Positions 1 to 4,773 of a stretch of 6,768 nucleotides of DNA are shown here, piece after piece. The notes beneath the pieces were generated by a model that saw only the letters and a program-made list of their open reading frames with translations, ran no database searches and was not told the DNA's origin. Within the stretch, counting starts at the first letter, position 1. Every line of letters starts with the position of its first letter. Source of the stretch: Elusimicrobia bacterium CG08_land_8_20_14_0_20_44_26 (GTDB taxonomy: Bacteria > CG03); NCBI GenBank assembly GCA_002779055.1, contig PEXM01000012.1:1-6768 (forward strand), given 5' to 3'. Position numbers and translations under genes: made by a program.

Positions 1-27
1 ATTTAATACAATGCTTTATGCCTTCAG

Positions 28-43
28 TATGGGAATATCCATA
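28..43 (+). repeat. Short inverted repeat / hairpin
   Basis: TATGG (28-32) is complementary to CCATA (39-43), and G33-T38 can add a wobble pair, giving a small hairpin. It is the first of a series of hairpins in the leader region. On its own it would be unremarkable. Confidence 0.35.
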
Positions 44-53
44 AACTTTGGGA

Positions 54-81
54 GGATTCACCGTTATATAACGGTAAATCC
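54..81 (+). repeat. Long near-perfect palindrome (hairpin alternative 1)
   Basis: Bases 60-75 form a perfect 16-base palindrome, ACCGTTATATAACGGT. The arms extend outward after one C-A mismatch (59/76) by GGATT (54-58) pairing with AATCC (77-81). As RNA this is a hairpin; as DNA it could be a two-fold symmetric protein-binding site. Its right arm overlaps the left arm of the hairpin at 71-124, so the two folds exclude each other. Confidence 0.5.
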
Positions 82-133
82 GGACTTATCCGAGCTATTG
101 GGGCTAATGAAAGCCGGAAACCGTCTGTTTTTT
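71..133 (+). terminator. Long stem followed by T6 tract, possible intrinsic terminator/attenuator
   Basis: ACGGT (71-75) pairs with ACCGT (120-124), TCCGG (79-83) with CCGGA (114-118), CTT (85-87) with AAG (111-113), and an inner AGCT/GGCT hairpin sits at 93-105. Four bases after the stem lies TTTTTT (128-133). This resembles an intrinsic terminator, although the stem is longer and more interrupted than usual. It could end an upstream transcript, or be the expression platform of an attenuator together with the competing hairpin at 54-81. No known riboswitch class was recognised. Pairing was worked out by eye, without energies. Confidence 0.4.
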
Positions 134-322
134 AAAAACTTGTTTCAAATTGGTCAAAAAATGCACAATATTTTTCGTTTGGCCTTTTTTAAGTTAAAAA
201 ATTACCATTTGGTTGATTTTGAAATAAAATGTTGGCAGGTGGCTTGTTGGGGTTTTTAGAGGGGACTCATATATAAAAAAAAATGATGTCAAGGGGGAGT
301 TCTTGCCTTTACAGAAACAACC

Positions 323-351
323 TTGCCATTTGAATAAAAAAGAGGTATAAT
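323..351 (+). promoter_or_regulatory. Sigma70-type promoter, TTGCCA-17-TATAAT
   Basis: The -35 box TTGCCA (323-328) differs from consensus by one base. The spacer is exactly 17 and the -10 box TATAAT (346-351) is perfect. The expected start of transcription, about seven bases after the -10 box, falls on or next to the ATG at 358, so the message should be leaderless. It should drive the cNMP-MNT-HEPN operon. Confidence 0.75.
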
Positions 352-357
352 AAAAAA

Positions 358-807
358 ATGAGCGAACTTGATATTGTGTTTTCACAGGAGCCTTTTTCGC
401 TGCTTGATTCAGCGGGTCGGTCTCTTTTCAGAAAGAGCGTAAAAATAATCGCTTCAAAAAAAGGTCAGAAGCTAATAACCGAAGGCGAGAAAGGGTCAAC
501 GGTTTATTTTCTTTTAACAGGATGTAGCAGCGTTCTCATAGACACGGCGAAAGGTCATCTGCCGATATCGCATCTTTATCCGCCCGACTTTTTCGGCGAG
601 ATAGCGGTGTTCGACGAACTCCTCACCGGCGCGAAGCGCACAGCCACGGTTGAGAATTTAACCGACGTCAGAGTAGCGGCGATGTCGTCGGACGATTTCA
701 AGAACCTCTGCATACAGAATCCTGTTATAATCAAGAGCATAGAAAAAATCTATAAAAAAAGAATGCAGCAACTTTTAGAACTTAAAGAAAGAATCAAAAA
801 CATATAG
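358..807 (+). CDS. Stand-alone cyclic nucleotide-binding domain protein
   Basis: This 149-residue protein is essentially one cNMP-binding (CRP/PKA-like) beta-barrel with a helical tail. Visible hallmarks are the phosphate-binding cassette FGEIAVFDE (79-87) followed by RTATV (94-98), which match the family pattern FGE[IL]A...R[ST]A. Residues about 28-60 are the early barrel strands, and a charged helix fills 124-149. There is no helix-turn-helix, so unlike CRP it is not a DNA-binding regulator by itself, and no other output domain is attached. It probably senses cAMP, cGMP or a related ligand and acts on a partner protein. Its start codon lies at the predicted transcription start with no Shine-Dalgarno. 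The MNT gene begins seven bases after its stop, so the two are probably co-transcribed. Its GC is visibly higher than that of the MNT gene (34 of 60 bases in 601-660). The ligand and target are not predictable. Confidence 0.85.
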   Translation: MSELDIVFSQEPFSLLDSAGRSLFRKSVKIIASKKGQKLITEGEKGSTVYFLLTGCSSVLIDTAKGHLPISHLYPPDFFGEIAVFDELLTGAKRTATVENLTDVRVAAMSSDDFKNLCIQNPVIIKSIEKIYKKRMQQLLELKERIKNI

Positions 808-814
808 GTCTAAT

Positions 815-1150
815 ATGAATTTGGTATTGAGCAAAAAAGAACAATCCGTTTTGAAAAAATTCAGGAATGCCCTTGAAAAATCAATCGGTAATAATTTAGT
901 TGAAATGAAGTTATTCGGCTCTAAAGCGCGAGGAACTTCTAAGAAAGATTCGGATATTGATGTCTTAGTGATAATAAAAAATGGGGACTGGCATACAAGC
1001 GATGTCGTTTATAGCATAGTAACTGATATATTTCTCGAGGACAGGGTCTGCATATCTCCAAAAGTGATAAATGGAAGGGACTATAATTATCTTCAAAGAT
1101 GCAGTACCCGCTTTATGAGAAATATCATACGTGAAGGAATTTTAATTTGA
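815..1150 (+). CDS. MNT-type nucleotidyltransferase (HEPN/MNT pair)
   Basis: A 111-residue minimal nucleotidyltransferase of the DNA polymerase beta superfamily. The catalytic motif GSX10DXD is exact: GS at 35-36, ARG at 38-40 and DID at 47-49, whose aspartates bind metal. A third carboxylate is usually found on a later strand; around CISPKVI (79-85) none is obvious, so activity is not certain. In characterised MntA/HepT systems the MNT protein is the antitoxin and adds AMP to its HEPN partner, blocking its RNase activity. That role is inferred here from the partner gene directly downstream, whose TTG start overlaps this gene's TGA stop. An AGGT lies just before the ATG as a weak ribosome binding site. 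The gene is AT-rich (18 GC in 841-900), unlike the preceding cNMP gene. Confidence 0.85.
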   Translation: MNLVLSKKEQSVLKKFRNALEKSIGNNLVEMKLFGSKARGTSKKDSDIDVLVIIKNGDWHTSDVVYSIVTDIFLEDRVCISPKVINGRDYNYLQRCSTRFMRNIIREGILI

Positions 1151-1545
1151 GAAAAAAGATTCCCGAGCATTCCATTAAGGAAATTGCCCGCGCAAAAAAA
1201 GCGCTCCTTGCTGCAAAAACGCTGCTTGAGAAAGATTTATTACAAGATTGTGTTTCAAGGGCATATTATTCTGTCCTACATGCGGCGAAAGCCGCTTTAT
1301 CTATGATAGGAATTGAGTCCGATACGCACAGAGGAGTGGCAAAGATGTTCGGGCTTCATCTTGTGAAAACAGGAGCGATTGAAAAAGAATTCGCAAGAAT
1401 TCTTACAGCTGAAAAGGAGGACAGAGAACTTAGCGACTATGAAATCGGTATAGAAATAAAATACGACAGGGCAAAACAAAGAGTTAACGAGGCGGACAAG
1501 TTTATTCAGAGGATTGAGTATTACTTGGGATTAAATAAAAAATAG
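1147..1545 (+). CDS. HEPN domain protein (UPF0332/COG1895-like), partner of MNT
   Basis: A 132-residue, all-helical protein. The family signature SRAYYSVLHAAKAAL lies at 37-51, followed by a THRGV motif (60-64) and RELSDYEIG (93-101), which fits the R..xDY pattern of this HEPN family. The classical RNase motif RX4-6H of HEPN toxins is not present at R93, so cleavage of RNA cannot be assumed. The start is TTG at 1147, overlapping the MNT stop codon (TTGA), with AAGGA at 1134-1138 eight bases upstream. This overlap argues for translational coupling and 1:1 production, as in toxin-antitoxin pairs. In established HEPN/MNT systems the HEPN protein is the toxin. Alternatives are a substrate-binding HEPN subunit of a larger nucleotidyltransferase complex, or a degenerate pair. 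The stop codon is followed by phased AGAATT repeats and a hairpin region. Confidence 0.85.
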   Translation: MRKKIPEHSIKEIARAKKALLAAKTLLEKDLLQDCVSRAYYSVLHAAKAALSMIGIESDTHRGVAKMFGLHLVKTGAIEKEFARILTAEKEDRELSDYEIGIEIKYDRAKQRVNEADKFIQRIEYYLGLNKK

Positions 1546-1577
1546 AATTTGTCAGAATTGTTCAGAATTCTTAATCC

Positions 1578-1599
1578 CCGTCCCTGCGTGCAGGGGCGG
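1578..1599 (+). terminator. GC-rich hairpin after HEPN gene
   Basis: CCGTCCCTG (1578-1586) and CAGGGGCGG (1591-1599) form a nine-pair stem with one G-T wobble and a CGTG loop. A T6 run (1611-1616) lies 11 bases further on, too far for a classical terminator, so this is only a candidate end of the cNMP-MNT-HEPN transcript. It is a GC-rich patch in AT-rich surroundings and could also be a repeated palindromic element. Confidence 0.4.
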
Positions 1600-1610
1600 C
1601 CGGCTGGGCA

Positions 1611-1633
1611 TTTTTTGCATCTAATGCAAAAAA
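1611..1633. repeat. Perfect 10-bp inverted repeat
   Basis: TTTTTTGCAT (1611-1620) and ATGCAAAAAA (1624-1633) are perfect inverted copies around a three-base CTA loop. It sits between the HEPN operon and the -35 box of the tRNA promoter, five bases upstream of the latter. It may act as a two-way insulator, a structural part of termination, or a protein-binding site. The nine bases TCTAATGCA at 1620-1628 recur inverted in the ATPase promoter (1894-1902). Confidence 0.5.
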
Positions 1634-1637
1634 CGGG

Positions 1638-1666
1638 TTGAAAAAACGGAGGTTAAGTGGTAAAAT
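1638..1666 (+). promoter_or_regulatory. tRNA promoter, TTGAAA-17-TAAAAT
   Basis: The -35 box TTGAAA (1638-1643) and -10 box TAAAAT (1661-1666) each differ from consensus by one base and are separated by exactly 17. The expected start, about 1673, lies only a few bases before the mature tRNA 5' end, so the precursor leader would be very short. Confidence 0.7.
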
Positions 1667-1675
1667 GCTTTTCGT

Positions 1676-1752
1676 CGGGGCGTGGCCTAGATGGATAGGG
1701 CACCAGACTGGGGGTCTGGGGGTCGGCGGTTCGAGTCCGCCCGCCCCGACCA
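1676..1752 (+). tRNA. tRNA-Pro (anticodon GGG)
   Basis: A complete 77-base cloverleaf can be drawn. The acceptor stem is CGGGGCG (1676-1682) with CGCCCCG (1742-1748), the D stem GCCT/GGGC (1685-1688/1698-1701), the anticodon stem CCAGA/TCTGG (1703-1707/1715-1719) and the T stem GGCGG/CCGCC around TTCGAGT. The seven-base anticodon loop CTGGGGG puts GGG at 1710-1712, reading proline CCC and CCU codons. G follows the anticodon, as expected for m1G37, and the C1-G72 pair is typical of bacterial tRNA-Pro. The discriminator A and an encoded CCA end lie at 1749-1752. No convincing terminator follows; only a weak CCGC-ATTT-GCGG hairpin occurs at 1806-1817. Confidence 0.97.
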
Positions 1753-1883
1753 ATCTAAACTTTGCGAATTTTGAGGGGAGTTTCTTTGCCCGCTCGTCTC
1801 TTTTGCCGCATTTGCGGTATTTGGCAACCTCGCTTAAAATCTCACCCCCTTGCATAGCTTCGACTTGGCGGAAGAATAAGGGC

Positions 1884-1912
1884 TTGACAATTATGCATTA
1901 GAATTGCATAAT
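1884..1912 (+). promoter_or_regulatory. ATPase promoter with overlapping operator-like inverted repeat
   Basis: A perfect -35 box TTGACA (1884-1889) is followed, after a 17-base spacer, by CATAAT (1907-1912). The spacer and -10 box contain ATTATGCA (1890-1897) and TGCATAAT (1905-1912), a perfect 8-bp inverted repeat with centres 15 bases apart. A dimeric protein bound there would block RNA polymerase, so repression or autoregulation is plausible. The expected start of transcription near 1919 gives a leader of about 14 bases to the ATG at 1933. Confidence 0.65.
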
Positions 1913-1932
1913 AATATAAATTGTTGTGCAAT

Positions 1933-3258
1933 ATGAATATTAAAGAAATTAAACAAAGAATGATTGACCAGAGAGAAGATCTGGAATCGACCTTTAATGC
2001 GGAAAAGATTATTGACAGGGAAGTACTTCCAAATTACAAAAATCTTTTAAAGTCGAATTTAATAAAAGCGGTTACGGGACATAGAAGAGCCGGCAAGTCC
2101 GTACTTTGCTATCAACTTGTAAGAAATAAGAATTGCGCTTATATCAATTTTGACGATGAACTTTTAGCGGGATTAAAGGCGGAGGACTTAAATCTGGTTC
2201 TCAGGGCATTTTATGAGATTTACGGGAAGTTGGATTATATACTTTTGGATGAGATTCAAAATATAGAAAAATGGGAACTGTTTGCTAATCGGTTAAAAAG
2301 AAAAGGAATTAACTTGATAATTACGGGAAGCAATGCAAATCTGCTAAGCCGGGAATTATCTACTCACTTGACGGGAAGACATTTTTCTTTGGAGATTTAT
2401 CCTTTTTCTTTCAGGGAGTTTTTAAACTTCTACGGTGTTGAATATAAAAAAGATTATTTCAGCACCAGACAGACAGCCGTAATCAGAAAAGAGCTGGAAA
2501 AATATATACTGAACGGCGGTTTTCCCGAAAGCATGAAAGAGCCGAATCCGAAGAGATACCTTGCATCCCTTTATTCGGATGTGCTGACGAAGGATATCAT
2601 TTTAAGGCATAACATAAAGTTGGTTGATACAATGAAGCAAATTTCAAACTATCTGATTTCAAATTATTCCTGTCACATTACTTTTAATAAATTAAAAAAT
2701 ATTTTTGGAATCAAAAGTGTTCATACGGCTCAGGATTATGCTTTTTTTCTTGCAGAGACGTATACGGTCTTTTTTATAGAAAGGTTTTCTTTTAAGGTGA
2801 AGGAAAGAATTACCGCGCCGGTAAAGGTGTATGCAATTGATACCGGTTTAATAAATGCTCTGACCGCCGGAAGTTCAAGAAATATGGGCCGTTTATATGA
2901 AAATTTGACAGCGGTGGAACTGATGAGAAGGAAAACTTTCGGGCGGGGCTACGATGTTTATTACTGGCAGGATTATTTTGGACGGGAAGTAGATTTTGTA
3001 ATAAAAGAAGGGACCGAAATAAAGCGGTTAATGCAAGTGTGCTATGATGTGGAAAACTATGATACAAAGTCGCGGGAGATTAAATCTCTTTTGAAGGCCT
3101 CTGAGAAGCTAAAGGTAAAAAGATGCAGTTTGCTGTGCATTACATCCGATTATGAAGCGGAAGAGAAGCACGAAAATAGAGTAATAAAGTTTATACCCTT
3201 GTGGAAATGGCTGTGTGGCTGTATTCCGAATAAATCCGCCGATTGGTTAAAGTTTTAA
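1933..3258 (+). CDS. AAA ATPase of the AAA_14/DUF4143 family
   Basis: This 441-residue protein is a full-length member of the common prokaryotic AAA_14-DUF4143 ATPases, whose cell function is poorly known. From the ATG at 1933, Walker A GHRRAGKS is at 49-56 and Walker B YILLDE at 102-107. ITGSNANLLSRE (130-141) and LTGRH (146-150), with the PFSFREF segment near 157-163, are family hallmarks. NGGFPE (194-199) begins the DUF4143 part. Near the C-terminus, ENLTAVEL (323-330), REVDFVI (351-357) and MQVCYD (367-372) followed by TKSRE look like a PD-(D/E)xK nuclease fold in which the usual ExK strand reads QV, so nuclease activity is doubtful. An upstream in-frame TTG (1921) is possible, but the ATG fits the promoter better. 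The gene is very AT-rich (11 GC in 2641-2700) and has its own promoter, suggesting an acquired single-gene unit next to the tRNA. Confidence 0.88.
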   Translation: MNIKEIKQRMIDQREDLESTFNAEKIIDREVLPNYKNLLKSNLIKAVTGHRRAGKSVLCYQLVRNKNCAYINFDDELLAGLKAEDLNLVLRAFYEIYGKLDYILLDEIQNIEKWELFANRLKRKGINLIITGSNANLLSRELSTHLTGRHFSLEIYPFSFREFLNFYGVEYKKDYFSTRQTAVIRKELEKYILNGGFPESMKEPNPKRYLASLYSDVLTKDIILRHNIKLVDTMKQISNYLISNYSCHITFNKLKNIFGIKSVHTAQDYAFFLAETYTVFFIERFSFKVKERITAPVKVYAIDTGLINALTAGSSRNMGRLYENLTAVELMRRKTFGRGYDVYYWQDYFGREVDFVIKEGTEIKRLMQVCYDVENYDTKSREIKSLLKASEKLKVKRCSLLCITSDYEAEEKHENRVIKFIPLWKWLCGCIPNKSADWLKF

Positions 3259-3281
3259 TTCGGGGTTGGAAAACCTCTCCT

Positions 3282-3310
3282 ATGAAAAAGACGAGTTGAT
3301 TTGCTATAAT
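3282..3310 (+). promoter_or_regulatory. Extended -10 promoter before lptA-like gene
   Basis: TGCTATAAT (3302-3310) is an extended -10 element with a perfect TATAAT. The weak -35 match ATGAAA (3282-3287) is 17 bases upstream. The expected start near 3317 is about six bases before the ATG at 3323, which excludes the in-frame TTG at 3266 for this transcript. It probably drives the lptA-lptB-hpf-ptsN-rapZ operon. Confidence 0.6.
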
Positions 3311-3322
3311 AATACAGACATA

Positions 3323-4012
3323 ATGATTACGAATATCAGCGGGCGGCAGGAAGCGAAGAAGCCAGCGTTGCTGGTTGCTGTCTGCGTAATTGCGGCGAAT
3401 TGCGCTTTGTTTGCCGCGGAACTTGATATTAGGGCGGAGAAACTCATTTATCTCAACAAAGGCGAAACGGTGGAGTTCAGGGAAAACGTTCGTTTTTCAA
3501 AAGAGGGCTTCAGAGGAAATGCGGCGTATCTGAAACTCTCAAAAGAGAAAAAAGATGTTTACGCGACGGGCTCGGTTTATTCCATTTTTAAAAGCACCTC
3601 TTCCAAATGGGTGGAACTGTGGACGGAGGAGTTGAATTACAACGAAGAATCGGATATTCTTTCCTCTTCAATGAGGTCAAAATTTATCATTCACATATCA
3701 ACCACGGCGGGGTTAGAGACAAGTTATGAGATTGTTTGCGCCTCTTTTTACGGTTTTGTGGCGAAGCAAAATTTTTATTTAACGGGAAAACCTGTTATAA
3801 TAAAAGGTGATGATATTTCGGGCGCATCCGATTTCCTTGTTTTTTCGGGAGAAGTTATTGATATGAAGGGGAACGCTTCTCTGAATTACGGTAAGGAGCG
3901 TCCTTATGAGGCAAGCGCGGAATTTATAAGAATAGATTTGAACGACGACAGGGTGGATTTTACAAAGTCGGTCAAAGGCGTATTTTATGCAGGAAACTCT
4001 GATAGTAAGTAA
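3323..4012 (+). CDS. lptA: LptA/OstA-like LPS transport periplasmic protein
   Basis: The 229-residue product from the ATG at 3323 begins with a basic stretch (MITNISGRQEAKK), then a hydrophobic segment (about 14-32) ending in ALFAAE, which looks like a Sec signal peptide. It could instead remain as an uncleaved membrane anchor. The rest is beta-rich with the OstA-type pattern: IRAEKLIYLNKGETVEFREN near 36-55, ATGSV at 81-85, and a second similar unit towards the C-terminus. LptA forms the periplasmic bridge carrying LPS from LptB2FGC to LptD in the outer membrane. Assignment rests on this pattern and on lptB, whose start overlaps its end by 26 bases. A separate lptC is not upstream; this protein could be LptC-like if the anchor is retained. 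An earlier in-frame TTG (3266) would add 19 residues but lies upstream of the predicted transcription start. No Shine-Dalgarno precedes the ATG. Confidence 0.72.
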   Translation: MITNISGRQEAKKPALLVAVCVIAANCALFAAELDIRAEKLIYLNKGETVEFRENVRFSKEGFRGNAAYLKLSKEKKDVYATGSVYSIFKSTSSKWVELWTEELNYNEESDILSSSMRSKFIIHISTTAGLETSYEIVCASFYGFVAKQNFYLTGKPVIIKGDDISGASDFLVFSGEVIDMKGNASLNYGKERPYEASAEFIRIDLNDDRVDFTKSVKGVFYAGNSDSK

Positions 4013-4712
4013 TCTCGTAAAAAATTACGGTAAAAAAAGAGCCGTGGACGGCGTGGATATTTCCGTGAGATGCGGCGAGATTGTGGGTCTCCTCGGACCT
4101 AACGGAGCCGGAAAGACGACGATATTCTATTCCGTAATGGGTATCATCAAGCACACTTCCGGAAGCATCACCCTCGCCGGCGAGGACATTTCTCACATCC
4201 CTCTTTACAAAAGGTCTCTTGCGGGAATAGGGTATCTCGCTCAGGAACCCTCGGTATTCAGAGGTTTGACCGCTTACGAAAACCTTCTTGCCGTGGCGGA
4301 ATTTATAATGAGCGACAGGAAAAAAATGCTCGCTAAAATAGACGGGATTATGAAAGAGATGGGTCTTGAGCTCTGCGCTTCGACGAAAGCCGAAAGACTC
4401 TCCGGCGGCGAGAAAAGACGCGTTGAAATAGCAAGAATTCTTTTGAGAAACCCGTCCTTCCTGCTCCTTGACGAGCCATTTGTCGGCATAGACCCCATTG
4501 CCGTTTCCGAATTGAAGCGTCTTGTTATGGGTTTAAAGGAAAGAAACATAGGAATACTTATAACCGACCACAATGTCAGGGACACGCTTATGATAATTGA
4601 CAGGGCTTATATAATACACAAAGGGCACATCCTAATTCACGGAGACCGAAACCGTCTTCTTGAATCGCCTGAGGCCCGCGAGATTTATCTGGGGAAGGAC
4701 TTTGCGATATAA
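3987..4712 (+). CDS. lptB: LPS export ABC transporter ATPase LptB
   Basis: A 241-residue ABC ATPase of standard LptB length. All motifs are intact: Walker A GPNGAGKT (37-44), Q-loop glutamine 86 in YLAQEPSVFRGLT, signature LSGGEKRRVEIAR (138-150), Walker B FLLLDEP (158-164), D-loop GIDP (167-170) and switch histidine 195 in ITDHNV. The QEPSVFRGLT stretch and the C-terminal REIYLGKDF are typical of LptB rather than of other ABC subfamilies. In the LptB2FGC complex at the inner membrane it hydrolyses ATP to extract LPS. The start ATG overlaps the lptA gene by 26 bases, with AAAGG (3974-3978) eight bases upstream as ribosome binding site. The lptF and lptG genes are not in the window. The gene is GC-richer than the upstream ATPase gene. 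Confidence 0.96.
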   Translation: MQETLIVSNLVKNYGKKRAVDGVDISVRCGEIVGLLGPNGAGKTTIFYSVMGIIKHTSGSITLAGEDISHIPLYKRSLAGIGYLAQEPSVFRGLTAYENLLAVAEFIMSDRKKMLAKIDGIMKEMGLELCASTKAERLSGGEKRRVEIARILLRNPSFLLLDEPFVGIDPIAVSELKRLVMGLKERNIGILITDHNVRDTLMIIDRAYIIHKGHILIHGDRNRLLESPEAREIYLGKDFAI

Positions 4713-4760
4713 AAAATATTTGATTATGATTGGTAAAAAACAGCGAATTAATTGGCACAA

Positions 4761-4767
4761 AAGGAGG
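4761..4767 (+). promoter_or_regulatory. Strong Shine-Dalgarno AAGGAGG fixing the hpf GTG start
   Basis: AAGGAGG lies six bases before the GTG at 4774. It decides the start of hpf and shows that this organism also uses classical Shine-Dalgarno initiation, unlike the promoter-proximal genes in the window. Confidence 0.8.
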
Positions 4768-4773
4768 CGGTGA

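Larger units (their letters stand above)
1..357. other. Non-coding leader region with structured element
   Basis: I find no convincing gene in this stretch. Two forward frames are open across roughly 1-133 and 2-259, but they lack a ribosome binding site, have skewed Phe/Trp-rich composition and no recognisable domain. The left part (28-133) can fold into several hairpins ending in a T tract (listed separately). The middle (134-300) is AT-rich and includes a symmetric run, TTTTTTAA-G-TTAAAAAA, at 185-201. The right part carries the promoter of the next gene and a six-base CTTGCC sequence repeated at 302 and 322. The window may begin just after the end of an upstream gene, but no gene end can be assigned. 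Confidence 0.5.

Noticed and set aside
11..259. Forward open frame of 82 codons (possibly open to the left edge)
   Set aside because: No ribosome binding site, Phe/Trp-rich composition, no recognisable domain, and it runs through the hairpin/T-tract element. It could still be the end of an upstream gene, but nothing supports that.
1571..1855. Reverse-strand open frame containing GGLEPPTPRPP
   Set aside because: This word is a well-known artefact of translating the complement of a tRNA gene; the frame spans tRNA-Pro.
1638..1901. Forward open frame of 87 codons
   Set aside because: It is a translation of the tRNA promoter and tRNA itself.
1753..1920. Second copy of the tRNA 3' end as an attachment site
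   Set aside because: I looked for a repeat of the T-arm/acceptor sequence downstream to mark an integrated element and saw none in the window; no integrase is present.
3323..3430. Lipoprotein signal around the cysteine in ANCALFA
   Set aside because: The residues before the cysteine (AAN) do not fit a lipobox.
4752..4767. Sigma54-like TTGGCAC before hpf
   Set aside because: The -24-like half is present, but no TTGC follows at the required distance; the GC falls one base off and overlaps the Shine-Dalgarno.
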